Below, one piece after another: positions 16,986-25,894 of a stretch of DNA of 64,000 bases (position 1 is its first letter; each line of letters opens with the position of its first letter). The notes under the pieces were generated by a model, which saw nothing but the letters and a program-made list of their open reading frames with translations, did no database searches and was not told where the DNA came from. Source of the DNA: Geomonas oryzae (GTDB lineage: Bacteria; Desulfobacterota; Desulfuromonadia; Geobacterales; Geobacteraceae); contig NZ_RAHW01000005.1 of the NCBI RefSeq assembly GCF_004117875.1, positions 124,001 through 188,000 of the forward strand. Direction: 5' to 3'. The position numbers were made by a program, and so were the translations under genes.

Positions 16986-17135
16986 GTTCTACGTTCTATG
17001 TTCTACGTTCTACGTTTAACTTCAGAGAACCTCTTCTATTTCTGCAGCACAGAAAGACCCCTTCCCTAATCGGGCATGCCACTTAATGGAGTTAATAAGG
17101 GGTTAACTTAGAACGTAGAACATAGAACTTAGAAC
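16986..17135. repeat. Inverted arrays of a 7-base repeat between sucA and sucB
   Basis: At 16986-17020 stand five tandem heptamers (GTTCTAC, GTTCTAT, GTTCTAC, GTTCTAC, GTTTAAC). At 17102-17135 the reverse-complement order appears (GTTAAC then TTAGAAC, GTAGAAC, ATAGAAC, TTAGAAC). The two arrays can pair into a stem of about 33 bp closing a loop of about 80 bases, inside the sucA-sucB transcript. There is no long U-run, so it looks more like an mRNA processing or stability element, or a repeat remnant, than a normal terminator. Confidence 0.75.
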
Positions 17136-17140
17136 GTCTT

Positions 17141-19834
17141 CTAGATTTTCAGCGCTTCGTCAACGATGCGCTCCTGCTCGACACGGTCCAGCCGGTGCGA
17201 GCCGGAGGCGGGGGCGGCCGCGTCGGGGCGCCCTACGTACCTGGGAACGCTTCCCAAAAGCTCGCTCAGCGGCTCGTGGATGAAGCGCCAGGCTCCCATG
17301 TTACGCGGCTCTTCCTGAACCCAGGTGTAACGGACGCCGGCGGGGAAACGCTGCAGCTCGTCGCGCAACTGCTCGATGGGGAGCGGATAGAGCTGCTCTA
17401 TGCGCAAAAGGGCGCTCCCCTGCAACTGCTCTTTCCTGATGCGTCCCAAAAGGTCGTAGTAGATCTTGCCGCTGCAGATGATCACCTGGCACACCGCTTC
17501 GCCGGCCGCGGGCTCGGCGATCACCTCGCGGAAACCGCCGGAACTCAGCTCCTCGAGCCTGGAGACGCAGTCGGGGTGGCGCAGAAGACTCTTCGGGGTG
17601 AAAAGGACGAGCGGCTTTCTGAAGGGCTGCAGCATCTGCCGGCGCAGAACGTGGAAAAGCTGGGCAGGTGTGGTGGGATAAACCGCCTGTATGTTGCCGG
17701 CGGCGGCAAGTTCGAGGAAGCGCTCGATGCGGGCGCTGGAGTGCTCCGCCCCCTGCCCCTCGTAGCCGTGCGGCAGCATGAGGACGAGACCGCTGGAGCG
17801 CTCCCACTTGGCCTCACCGCTCACCAGGAACTGGTCGATGATGACCTGGGCGCCGTTAACGAAGTCGCCGTACTGGGCCTCCCAGATGGTGAGGGCCTCA
17901 GGGGCTTCGAGGGAATAGCCGTACTCGAAGCCGAGTACCGAGAATTCCGCCAGCATGCTGTCGAAGGCGCAGAAGTGGGTCCCCTCCGGTACCGCGGCGC
18001 AGAGCGGCAGGTAGGTGGCGCCGCTTTCCTGGTCGAAGAGGGTGCTGTGGCGGTGGCTGAAGGTGCCGCGCCGCACGTCCTGGCCCGAGAGGCGCACGGA
18101 AACGCCCGAGGAGAGGAGCGAGGCGTAGGCGAGGGTCTCGACGTTGCCCCAGTCGAGCGGTCCCCCCTTCACCACGGCATCCCTGCGCTTTTGCAGCACC
18201 GCGGCGACCTTGGGATGGGGGGTGAAACCGTCGGGGATGCGCGCGAGCCGCTCGGAGAGATCGAGCAGCGTGGCGGAGGGAACCGAGGTCGGCACGGCCA
18301 CCTTCGCGACGCCCGGTTTCATCCCGCTCCAGTGGGCGAGGAAGGCCGACTCCACCGGGGCTGCCTGGCGCTCGCCGGCCTGGGCCAGCCGCTGCACCAC
18401 CTCGTTCTCGATCTCTTTAAGCACATCCTCCTCGAACCCCTCGGCCAAAAGCTCCATCTCGTAGAGCGAGTGCAACTGGGGGCGGAGCTTGATCTGCTGG
18501 TACATGAGCGGCTGGGTGAAGTAGGGCTCGTCCCCCTCGTTGTGGCCGTGCCTTCTGTAGCAGATCACCTCGACCACCACGTCCTTGCGGTAGCGGTCGC
18601 GATAGGCAACGGCGAGTTCGGTCACATGCACCACGGCCTCGGCGTCATCGCCGTAGACGTGGAACACCGGGGCCTGCACCATCTTCGCGACGTCGGTCGC
18701 GTAGTGACTGGAGCGCGCATCGACGGCGCTCGTCGTGAAACCGATCTGGTTGTTGAGGACGATGTGGAGGGTGCCGCCGGTCCGGTAGCCGGCAAGCTGG
18801 GAGAGGTTCAAGGTCTCGGCCACCACTCCCTGGCCGGAGAAAGCGGCGTCGCCGTGGATTAAAAGCGGGAGCACGCGGGTTTCCCCGTCGCTGCCGATGC
18901 GGTCCTGGCGCGCACGGCATTTCCCCTGCACCACCGGGTCGATCGCCTCGAGGTGGCTCGGGTTGGAGGTAAGGGTCAGGTGGACGGTGCCGCCGTCGGC
19001 ACCAGGGACGTTCACCGAGAACCCCTTGTGGTATTTCACGTCCCCCTCACCGACGACGCCGTACTCGGAGTTGTCCGCGAACTCTGCGAACATGTTCTCG
19101 TAGGGCATGCCGAAGATGTTGCACAAAACGTTCAGGCGACCGCGGTGCGGCATGCCGAAGACGACGTCGGTGACCCCCAGGGAGGCCGCCTTGGCGACGG
19201 CGGCGTCCAGCATCGGGATGAGGACGTCTCCCCCCTCGAGGGAGAAGCGCGTCTGGCCGGGGAACCTCTTGTGCAGCTCGCGCTCGAAGAGGGAGGCTTC
19301 CTTGAGCTTTTTCAGCAAAAGGAGCCGCTTCTCCCTGGTGAAAACGCCGCGGTTGCCCACCGGCTCCATACAGTCGATGAGCCACTGCCGCTCGTCCGGG
19401 TCCTGCAGGTGCATGAACTCGACGCCGACCGACCCGCAGTAGGTGCTGCGCAGCACCTGCAGGATGTCCTTCAGGGTGGCGCTTTTCTTCATGAAGCGCC
19501 TGGTATGGAAGGTCTTGTCAAGGTCGGACGGGTCCAGCCCGAAGGTCGACAGCGAGAGGAGAGGATGCTCTATCCGGCAGGGTGAAAGGGGATCGGTGCA
19601 CGCCAGCAGGTGCCCGATGTCGCGGTAGCGGTAGATGAGGGACTGTACCGAGGACTGTTTGAGAGCCTCCTCGGATCCCGGCGCCGGGGGGGTGCCGGGC
19701 GCCGGAGCGGCGGCTCCCAGATCAAAACCGGTGAAGAATGCCCGCCATTCCTCGGAAAGCTTTTCGGGCTCACGTTTCCATAGTTCGTACTGGTTCTCAA
19801 TCCACTGGGGGGTCAGGTTGTCTAATATACCCAT
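17141..19834 (-). CDS. sucA: 2-oxoglutarate dehydrogenase E1 component
   Basis: 897 residues from the ATG at 19834 (AGGAG seven bases upstream); a start 33 codons earlier would add an untypical basic tail and has no ribosome site. The N-terminal MGILDNLTPQWIENQYELWK is the conserved E1 start. Thiamine diphosphate-binding parts are visible: GMPHRGRLNVL, LIHGDAAFSGQGVV, NNQIGFTTS and GHNEGDEPYFTQP, then the C-terminal pyrimidine and transketolase domains (HGYEGQGAEHSSARIERFL). It decarboxylates 2-oxoglutarate and succinylates SucB. It is downstream of crcB/DUF190 on the same strand, with 52 bases between. Confidence 0.95.
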   Translation of the reverse strand: MGILDNLTPQWIENQYELWKREPEKLSEEWRAFFTGFDLGAAAPAPGTPPAPGSEEALKQSSVQSLIYRYRDIGHLLACTDPLSPCRIEHPLLSLSTFGLDPSDLDKTFHTRRFMKKSATLKDILQVLRSTYCGSVGVEFMHLQDPDERQWLIDCMEPVGNRGVFTREKRLLLLKKLKEASLFERELHKRFPGQTRFSLEGGDVLIPMLDAAVAKAASLGVTDVVFGMPHRGRLNVLCNIFGMPYENMFAEFADNSEYGVVGEGDVKYHKGFSVNVPGADGGTVHLTLTSNPSHLEAIDPVVQGKCRARQDRIGSDGETRVLPLLIHGDAAFSGQGVVAETLNLSQLAGYRTGGTLHIVLNNQIGFTTSAVDARSSHYATDVAKMVQAPVFHVYGDDAEAVVHVTELAVAYRDRYRKDVVVEVICYRRHGHNEGDEPYFTQPLMYQQIKLRPQLHSLYEMELLAEGFEEDVLKEIENEVVQRLAQAGERQAAPVESAFLAHWSGMKPGVAKVAVPTSVPSATLLDLSERLARIPDGFTPHPKVAAVLQKRRDAVVKGGPLDWGNVETLAYASLLSSGVSVRLSGQDVRRGTFSHRHSTLFDQESGATYLPLCAAVPEGTHFCAFDSMLAEFSVLGFEYGYSLEAPEALTIWEAQYGDFVNGAQVIIDQFLVSGEAKWERSSGLVLMLPHGYEGQGAEHSSARIERFLELAAAGNIQAVYPTTPAQLFHVLRRQMLQPFRKPLVLFTPKSLLRHPDCVSRLEELSSGGFREVIAEPAAGEAVCQVIICSGKIYYDLLGRIRKEQLQGSALLRIEQLYPLPIEQLRDELQRFPAGVRYTWVQEEPRNMGAWRFIHEPLSELLGSVPRYVGRPDAAAPASGSHRLDRVEQERIVDEALKI

Positions 19835-19886
19835 CGATCTGCTCCTTTTCATGAACACGGAGAGTGTAGCAGATGAGGGTTTCGTT

Positions 19887-20264
19887 TCAAGCGGAGCGTT
19901 TTTTCGCGTACCGCCAAACCTGAATTTTTTCAAGGGTGATCATGCCGCCGTCCATCATCTCCTCCACGGCGGGAAGGATCGCCTCGACGCGCACCCGTTC
20001 GTCGACCACCTCGATCACCATCGGGAGATCGGTGGACAGACGCAGCAGCCGATCGGTGTGGTACATGCTGTGCGCGCCGAAGCCGGCCACGCCGCGCAGC
20101 ACGGTAGCACCGGCGAATCCCTCCTTGCGAAACAGTTCGACTAGCGACTCGTAGAGCGGGATGTGCTTGTACTTGTCGCGCTCCCCGATGTAGATCCTCA
20201 GGAGAACCTGCTCGCCGAGCATACCCTTCCTGTCACTTTCCAGGCTCATGTCCCTCACCTTCAT
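19887..20264 (-). CDS. DUF190 family protein
   Basis: 125 residues when started at the ATG with GGAGGG upstream. The sequence (EQVLLRIYIGERDKYKHIPLYESLVELFRKEGFAGATVLRGVAGFG, then LPMVIEVVDERVRVEAILP) matches the DUF190 family, which has a PII-like ferredoxin fold. Family members are commonly encoded beside crcB fluoride channel genes, exactly as here. Their role in fluoride tolerance is inferred from that linkage; no biochemical activity is known to me. The gene follows crcB by 71 bases and precedes sucA. Confidence 0.88.
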   Translation of the reverse strand: MKVRDMSLESDRKGMLGEQVLLRIYIGERDKYKHIPLYESLVELFRKEGFAGATVLRGVAGFGAHSMYHTDRLLRLSTDLPMVIEVVDERVRVEAILPAVEEMMDGGMITLEKIQVWRYAKKRSA

Positions 20265-20335
20265 AGGCACGCTTCCCTCCATGTGTATTTATATAGATGC
20301 AAAGGCGCAGGCCGCCGTGACTGCGGGGCGCGGGG

Positions 20336-20710
20336 CTACAGCCAGCGGGCCGTCTGTATCCCGAGCCAGGTGCAGGCAAGGCAGGCGACTACGCTGAGCA
20401 AGATATTGGTAAAGGCAAGGAGCAGCGCTCCCTCCTCGACGAGGCGGAAGGTTTCCAGGCTGAAGGTGGAAAAGGTGGTTAGTCCACCCAGAAAGCCGAT
20501 GGTGATGGCAAAACGCAGGGTAGGGGGGATCAGCGCGCTCCTGATGGAGAACTCCATGACGAGGCCGATCAAAAACGCCCCGATGATGTTGACGGCAAGG
20601 GTGCCGTAGGGGAAGCCGGTACCGCAGATGCGGTACACGAAGCCGGAAAGGAAATACCGGGTCAGACAGCCGGCCGCCCCGAGAAGGGCTATGAGAAGTA
20701 CCTGCTCCAT
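20336..20710 (-). CDS. crcB: Fluoride-specific ion channel CrcB/Fluc
   Basis: 124 residues, four membrane helices, the usual size for a Fluc subunit that forms dual-topology dimers. Family motifs are complete: GAAGCLTRYFLSGF, YGTLAVNIIGAFLIGLV with the pore Asn, and the TTFSTFSLET segment. It exports fluoride from the cytoplasm. The ribosome site is weak and the stop of the upstream barrel gene is only 17 bases away, so it is likely translated by coupling. There is no room for a fluoride riboswitch directly upstream. Confidence 0.95.
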   Translation of the reverse strand: MEQVLLIALLGAAGCLTRYFLSGFVYRICGTGFPYGTLAVNIIGAFLIGLVMEFSIRSALIPPTLRFAITIGFLGGLTTFSTFSLETFRLVEEGALLLAFTNILLSVVACLACTWLGIQTARWL

Positions 20711-20727
20711 GAAAAAACCAGCCGTTT

Positions 20728-21513
20728 TTAGAAGTTCCAGCCGAGCCTCAGACCGAAGCTGTCGGAAGAGGAATCGGGCTGGAAGTAGTAGGTGCCTTGC
20801 ACTGCCCTCAGGTCGGACCGCGCAAAACGCAGGGCATCGAAGACGAGCGACGCCCGGAAGTTGCCGTATCCGGCGCCCAGTTCGGCGAAGCCGCTCAGCC
20901 TTCCCTTGGGATGGAAGGTGGTCTTGCCGCTGCCGCTGAAGTCGATGGTGTTACCCACGTAGAAGGGGTACTTGGCACCCGCTTCGGCAGATAGCCTCAC
21001 CCGGCCCAGCGGAGCATCGGCGCGTGCACCGATCCGTGTGTAACCGACCTGCCACCCCTCGGTGTAGCCGGAGACGCTGGTCCCGTCGGAAGCGGTCGAG
21101 TCCTGCAGGTCCCGAAACCATCCCTGGTAACCGACGCCGGCAAAAGGCTCCAGACGCGCGGGGCCGGTCTCGAAGCGGTAGCCCAGGTCGAACTCCCCTT
21201 TTCCGCCCAAGTAGCTTACGCGGGTGTCGACCGGCACCGATTCGGGCGCCTGGGTCTGCCCCTCGTAGGAGACTTCGCCGCCGAATAGTTCGACCCTGGC
21301 GCGGAGGGCAACCGATGAGGAAGTTACCGCACCAAGGCGCACACCCGCGCAGAAAAGCGGGCCGTGCTCCTTGAGCAGGGTCTTACCACCGTTACGCTCC
21401 TTCCAGGTGAAGTACTGGGGGCCTAGGTACGGGGTGAGTTCTTCCAGGCCTGCCGCAGCCGAGGGAGCGGCGCAGCAAAGAACTATGGCTGCGACCGCGA
21501 GGTATTTCGTCAT
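20728..21513 (-). CDS. Outer-membrane beta-barrel protein
   Basis: 261 residues from the ATG at 21513 (MTKYLAVAAIVLCCAAPSAAAG, a good signal peptide); longer in-frame starts run back into the RNase E gene and are strongly basic. Mature sequence alternates as amphipathic strands with Gly-rich turns (YLGGKGEFDLGYRFE, GVGYQGWFRDL, VGYTRIGARADAPLGRVRLSAEAGAKYPFYVG) and ends FGLRLGWNF, a typical terminal barrel strand. It lies 16 bases behind the RNase E stop and 17 before crcB. Function unknown; possibly a small pore or adhesin. Confidence 0.75.
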   Translation of the reverse strand: MTKYLAVAAIVLCCAAPSAAAGLEELTPYLGPQYFTWKERNGGKTLLKEHGPLFCAGVRLGAVTSSSVALRARVELFGGEVSYEGQTQAPESVPVDTRVSYLGGKGEFDLGYRFETGPARLEPFAGVGYQGWFRDLQDSTASDGTSVSGYTEGWQVGYTRIGARADAPLGRVRLSAEAGAKYPFYVGNTIDFSGSGKTTFHPKGRLSGFAELGAGYGNFRASLVFDALRFARSDLRAVQGTYYFQPDSSSDSFGLRLGWNF

Positions 21514-21529
21514 CTCATCCCCCGAGCCG

Positions 21530-24370
21530 TCAGACGGCCGTCTCTTCTTTCTTCTTGCGCGGCGCGCGAGGCTTCTTCGGCTTTTCCTCGGACGCGGCAG
21601 CGGGCTCAGCGTCCTTCGCGGCGCCACGCTTCGCGGATGCCTTTGCCTTCACGGCGGGCGCCTTTTCGGCGGCCGGCTCGGCGTTCGCCGGCTTGGCAGC
21701 TTTCGCGGGCTTGGCGGCCTTGGCCGGCTTCGCCTTGTCGGACTTGTCGGACTTGTCGGACTTGTCGGACTTGGCGGTATTGGCGGTATTGGCGGAATTG
21801 GCGGAATTGTCGGACTGGGCGGCCGCCTTCTTGGACTTCGCGGCTTTTGCCGGTTTGGCGGGCTTTGCCTGCTCGACCGCAGCGGCTTCGGCGGCTGCCG
21901 GGGCCACGGCGGTGGACTCGGCGCCCTTGGCCTTCTTGGGGCGGGCCGGTTTCTTCTTTGCGGCTACCTCGGCCTTGCCGGCTTCGGCGACTGGTGCTGC
22001 CGCCGGCTCCGCCGCTTTACTCTGTGGGGCGGGGGCCGGTGCCTCGGCTCGCGCCGGTGCCTTGGTCTTGGCTTCAGGCGCGGCTGCCTCTACGGCAGCG
22101 GCTCCTTCAACGACAGCAGCCTTCGGCTTGCGCGCAGGGCGTGCCTTCTTGGCCGGTTTCTCCGGCACGGCGGCGGGCTCGGCTGCCGGGGCGGGGGGCG
22201 CGGACTCGGCCACGGGGACCGCCACACCGGCTACCACGGCCTCAAGGACGGCCTCGACTGCTCCACCCTTGCCGCGGCTCCTCTTCTTGCGTGCAGGCTT
22301 CTTCTCCGCGGGGGCTTCGCCCGGGGCAGCGGTCTCGACGACGGGCATCGCTTCGGCGGCAACGGCCACCGGTGCGGCGGTTTCGGACTCTTCGCCGGCT
22401 ACCTGCACCTCACCCGCTGCGACGGCCTCGTGACCGCCCTTGCCGCGCCGTCTCTTGCGACGACGCTTCTTCTTGACCTCTTCTAAAGGCTCGCCCGACG
22501 CCGGATGCTCGGCCCCGGCCTCCTCGGCCTGCTCGGAAGCGGCGCCACCCGCGGCAAGTTCCCCGGCATCGCCAGGCAACTCGACCTCGGCCTCGGCCGG
22601 GTGGGCGGCCGCCTCGGCACCTCCCCCCTTGCCCCGCTTGCGCTTTCTGCGCCGCTTCTTCTTGTGCTCCTCCGGCTCGCCCTCTACGGTCACCACGAGC
22701 TCCGCACCGCTCGGCTCCTCGACCACGGCGACCGGCACCGCCTCGGCATGCATCTCGGGCTCGGCGGCCTTCTTCCCTTTTTTCTTCTTCTTGCGCCCGT
22801 CGGCGGCGGCCTCGGCGGGCGCCTCCTCCTTGGCAACGGGACGCGCCGGCTGGACCTTCTCCTGGGGCTGCTCCTCGACCTTCTCCCGCTTGACGAGTTC
22901 CAGGTCCATCTGGTTCAGGAGATAAGACGGTTTCCCCTTGACGGTCACCTCGATGTCGTAGTCGTTCTCGATCCGGGAGAGTTCGTGACGCTTGCGGTTC
23001 AGAAGGTAGTAGGCGATCTCGAGGGGGAGACTTCCCACCACCTCGCCGATGGTCCCCTTGGCGGCCGCCGCGTGCACCTTCCTCAGGAAGGAGAGCGCCA
23101 TCGCCTCGACCGACTTCACCTTGCCGCGCCCGTCACAGTGCGGACACTCCAGGGTGCTCGCCTGGTTCAGGGTCTGGCGGATGCGCTGCCGGGACATCTC
23201 CAAAAGGCCGAACTCGGAGATGCGGGCAACGTTCACGCGCGCCTTGTCCGCCTTGAGCGCGCTTTTCAGGGTCTTCTCCACCTCGGCGTTGTGCTTTCTG
23301 TCACGCATGTCGATGAAGTCGATGACGATCAGCCCGCCCAGGTCGCGCAGCCTCAGCTGGCGCGCTGCCTCTTCGGCGGCCTCCAGGTTGGTCTTGAACG
23401 CGGTGTCCTCGACCCCCTTCTCGCCGGTGGACTTGCCGGAGTTGACATCGATGGAGACGAGCGCCTCGGTCGGCTCGATGAAGATGGAGCCCCCCGATTT
23501 GAGCGGCACCTTTTTCTCGTAGATCAGGTCGATCTGCTCCTCGAGCTGGTAGCGCGAAAAGAGGGGACGCTTCTCCTGATGCATCTTTACGAGCTTCTCG
23601 AACGCGGGATCGATCTCCTTGAGCGCCTCGCGCACGTCCTGATAGACGTCCTTGCTGTCGACGAGCACCTCGTCTATGTCGGCGGAGAAATAATCCCGGA
23701 TGGTCCTGATGATCAGGGCGGACTCCTGGTAGATCATCCCCGCCCCTTTCATGGAGAGCCCTTTTTCGCGGATTCCCTGGTACAGCGCCACCAGACTGTC
23801 GAAGTCCTTCTGCAGCTCCTCACGGGTGCGCCCCATCGCCTCGGTGCGGATGATGTATCCGTACCCCTCGGGGATGGTCATCTCGGCGATCATCTCCTTG
23901 AGCTTCTTGCGCTCCCCTTCGCTCTCAACCTTGCGCGAGATCCCGGCGGAATCGCTTCCCGGCATCACCACCATGTAGCGTCCCGGCAGCGAGACGTACG
24001 TGGTGAGGGCGGCGCCCTTGTTGTCGCGCTCCCCCTTCTCCACCTGGACGATCAGTTCCTGCCCCCTTCTCAGCACCTCCTGGATGCGGGGACGGCGGTG
24101 GCGCTGGTCCTCGGGGATATCGTCACGCCATTTCCAGTTCTCGGGGTGCAGCTCTCCCATCTGCAGAAAGCCTAGCTTCTTGAGCCCGATGTCGACGAAG
24201 GCGGCCTGCAGCCCCTGCTCGACGCGGACCACGACCCCCTTGTAGATGTTGCCGCGCGTCTGCTCGTTGCCGGCGATCTCGACATCGAGATCCACCAGAC
24301 GTCCATCCTCCACGATTGCCACGCGCGCCTCTTCCGAGTGCAGCGCATTGATCAGCATTTTTCTTGCCAT
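21530..24370 (-). CDS. rne: Ribonuclease E/G with long low-complexity C-terminal tail
   Basis: 946 residues. The N-terminal catalytic half (about 1-500) contains the embedded S1 domain (GNIYKGVVVRVEQGLQAAFVDIG), the catalytic Asp residues in LVSIDVNSGKSTG and LIVIDFIDMRD, and the Zn-link CPHCDGRGKV. Residues from about 520 are Ala, Lys, Pro and Glu rich with basic clusters (KKRRRKRKRGK, KKKRRRKRRRGK), as expected for an unstructured scaffold that binds RNA and degradosome partners. Near residue 855 nine tripeptides of the type SDK/TAN/SAN follow each other. It starts the minus-strand gene series; the leader is about 160 bases. Confidence 0.93.
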   Translation of the reverse strand: MARKMLINALHSEEARVAIVEDGRLVDLDVEIAGNEQTRGNIYKGVVVRVEQGLQAAFVDIGLKKLGFLQMGELHPENWKWRDDIPEDQRHRRPRIQEVLRRGQELIVQVEKGERDNKGAALTTYVSLPGRYMVVMPGSDSAGISRKVESEGERKKLKEMIAEMTIPEGYGYIIRTEAMGRTREELQKDFDSLVALYQGIREKGLSMKGAGMIYQESALIIRTIRDYFSADIDEVLVDSKDVYQDVREALKEIDPAFEKLVKMHQEKRPLFSRYQLEEQIDLIYEKKVPLKSGGSIFIEPTEALVSIDVNSGKSTGEKGVEDTAFKTNLEAAEEAARQLRLRDLGGLIVIDFIDMRDRKHNAEVEKTLKSALKADKARVNVARISEFGLLEMSRQRIRQTLNQASTLECPHCDGRGKVKSVEAMALSFLRKVHAAAAKGTIGEVVGSLPLEIAYYLLNRKRHELSRIENDYDIEVTVKGKPSYLLNQMDLELVKREKVEEQPQEKVQPARPVAKEEAPAEAAADGRKKKKKGKKAAEPEMHAEAVPVAVVEEPSGAELVVTVEGEPEEHKKKRRRKRKRGKGGGAEAAAHPAEAEVELPGDAGELAAGGAASEQAEEAGAEHPASGEPLEEVKKKRRRKRRRGKGGHEAVAAGEVQVAGEESETAAPVAVAAEAMPVVETAAPGEAPAEKKPARKKRSRGKGGAVEAVLEAVVAGVAVPVAESAPPAPAAEPAAVPEKPAKKARPARKPKAAVVEGAAAVEAAAPEAKTKAPARAEAPAPAPQSKAAEPAAAPVAEAGKAEVAAKKKPARPKKAKGAESTAVAPAAAEAAAVEQAKPAKPAKAAKSKKAAAQSDNSANSANTANTAKSDKSDKSDKSDKAKPAKAAKPAKAAKPANAEPAAEKAPAVKAKASAKRGAAKDAEPAAASEEKPKKPRAPRKKKEETAV
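21735..21815. repeat. Tandem 9-base repeat inside rne (nine copies)
   Basis: On the plus strand the unit TTGTCGGAC occurs four times, followed by two TTGGCGGTA, two TTGGCGGAA and one TTGTCGGAC. It stays in frame and encodes nine tripeptides (SDN, SAN, SAN, TAN, TAK, then four SDK) in the disordered RNase E tail. Copy number could vary between strains without a frameshift. Confidence 0.95.
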
Positions 24371-24889
24371 AGATTGGTTGTTCCCTTTCCTTTTGGGGCT
24401 GCGGGCTCCGGCGACGGTGCCGTCCGGTGCCTCTCGCGCCCAGGTTTGTTGTCTCGCCGGCAGTGCCGGCCGATTTCTACTCGTATATGCAGTCCCGATG
24501 AAGATTCGGGGCGGGCAAGGTTAATGAAAACCGAGTGATTATAGCAGAGTTTCTTTCTCACGCACTATAAAAAAACGGAGTGTACACGCGGCATTAAGGC
24601 ATTCACAGCGGCCCTTGCACCGGTGGGCGTGTTCCACATGAAGGGCGACAGGATGAGATCCACATGAATACGGCCGCAAATTCAGCAACTTACCAGGGGC
24701 AACCATGCAAGCCCGACCCCGGCACCGCCTCTGAACCACACAGGTATACAGGTCGGGAAGATGTCCTCTTTTGGTGTAGCGGGAGCCCGGTCTTCCAGCC
24801 TGTCCGGCACCCCTGCCATTAAATTAGCTGTTTATGGCGCACCGGAAGTGTGCTATTGGATTTCGTCAAACCACGCCCGAAGGTACGCC
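24371..24889. other. Divergent intergenic region, rne leader plus upstream of hypothetical gene
   Basis: 519 bases. The left third is the rne leader with its hairpin, followed by the extended -10 promoter. The right part has no recognisable promoter, tRNA or repeat. An in-frame extension of the next gene back to 24761 exists but has no ribosome site and unusual composition. Confidence 0.55.
24538..24546 (-). promoter_or_regulatory. Extended -10 promoter of rne
   Basis: The minus strand reads TGC-TATAAT (24546 down to 24538), a perfect -10 with the extended TGn. No good -35 is seen. It implies a 5' leader of about 160 bases that includes a GCCGGC/GCCGGC hairpin near 24459-24474. RNase E genes often use long leaders for autoregulation. 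Confidence 0.6.
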
Positions 24890-25378
24890 ATGCCAGGTAT
24901 CAGAATAGACACCACGCCGCTTAACCCGATCTACCTGGAAATGGGGGCGGCGGTCCAGGACTGCCAGAGAATCGAGCTTTACATCTCGTTCATCGTGACG
25001 CTCCTTATCGAACTCTCCGACGGGGCTCTCACCGAGGAGGAGTTCAGCGGATCGATGGAGATCCTCGGTTCCCAGACCATGGGACGGCTGATGGAGGAGA
25101 TCAAGGAGAAGGTCGGCTTCAACGACCAGGCGGTGCATGCACTGCGGCTGGCGCTCAAGGCGAGGAACTTCCTGATCCACCGCTTCTACAATGAGCGCTC
25201 CGACCTGCTGCTGACCGGCGAGGGGCGCGAGAAGGCACTTCGTGAGGTTCGCTCCAAGAGGGCGACGCTGCACGCGGCAAATGCGGTGCTCGATTCCGTC
25301 ATGAAGGACCTGGTGCGCCTGAAAGGGATCGACCTGGAACAGTTCAAGGCGGAGCTGGAAGAAAGATTCGAGTCCTGA
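24890..25378 (+). CDS. Hypothetical helical protein, HEPN-like
   Basis: 162 residues from an ATG with AAGG seven bases upstream. It is almost all alpha-helical by composition. The segment RLALKARNFLIHRFYNE contains R-x4-H in the last third of a helical bundle, reminiscent of HEPN-type or DUF4145-like proteins in which this motif can be an RNase site or a structural element. I cannot assign a family with certainty. The next gene, a DUF2721 membrane protein, follows after 24 bases, so the two probably form an operon. No toxin-antitoxin partner (nucleotidyltransferase) is visible beside it. Confidence 0.65.
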   Translation: MPGIRIDTTPLNPIYLEMGAAVQDCQRIELYISFIVTLLIELSDGALTEEEFSGSMEILGSQTMGRLMEEIKEKVGFNDQAVHALRLALKARNFLIHRFYNERSDLLLTGEGREKALREVRSKRATLHAANAVLDSVMKDLVRLKGIDLEQFKAELEERFES

Positions 25379-25402
25379 AAAGGACCCAAGGAGAAAAGCT
25401 GC

Positions 25403-25858
25403 ATGCTGCGAGATTCCCAGACCATAGGCACCATGGCCCACGTCATACAGCTCTCGGTCGCCCCGGTCTTCCTTCTGACCGCCATCGGGACCATGCTGAG
25501 CGTCATGATCAACCGGCTCGGGCGCATCATCGACCGCGCCCGCTACCACGAGGGAAGGCTCGAGACCGTCTCCTCCGACGGCCTGCCCAAACTCCACGCA
25601 GCACTTGCCACCCTCAAACGCCGCGCTGACCTGATCGGTCACGCCATCTTCCTGTGCACGGCTACCGCGGTCCTCGTCTGCACGGTGATCGCAATGCTCT
25701 TCATCGGCGATTACCTGCGCTACGACGTCTCGGTCCCGGTCGCGGTGCTCTTCATCGTCGCCATGCTGCTCATGGTGGCGGGACTCATCAACTTCCTGCG
25801 CGAAATCTTCATCGCCAAGGAAAGCCTGCAGATCGGCCCGAACACGGTAGTCAAATGA
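25403..25858 (+). CDS. DUF2721 membrane protein
   Basis: 151 residues with AAGGAG nine bases before ATG. The N-terminal helix (HVIQLSVAPVFLLTAIGTMLSVM) is followed by a conserved basic segment NRLGRIIDRARYH and two further membrane helices (about 78-100 and 108-128). This is the arrangement of DUF2721 proteins, small inner-membrane proteins of unknown function. It is in one short operon with the HEPN-like gene and the amidohydrolase (36-base gap). Confidence 0.85.
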   Translation: MLRDSQTIGTMAHVIQLSVAPVFLLTAIGTMLSVMINRLGRIIDRARYHEGRLETVSSDGLPKLHAALATLKRRADLIGHAIFLCTATAVLVCTVIAMLFIGDYLRYDVSVPVAVLFIVAMLLMVAGLINFLREIFIAKESLQIGPNTVVK

Positions 25859-25894
25859 TCCGGCGCCCCGAGCGGGGCCCGCAGGAGGCACGCC

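Noticed and set aside
17195-18862. Open frame of 555 codons antisense to sucA
   Set aside because: Same shadow pattern; sucA is complete and conserved throughout.
20711-20727. Fluoride riboswitch before crcB
   Set aside because: Only 17 bases separate crcB from the upstream gene; no room for the aptamer and no matching fold.
21555-22433. Ala/Phe-rich plus-strand frames opposite the RNase E tail that look like membrane or repeat proteins
   Set aside because: They mirror the Ala/Lys/Pro low-complexity tail of rne and have no start signals.
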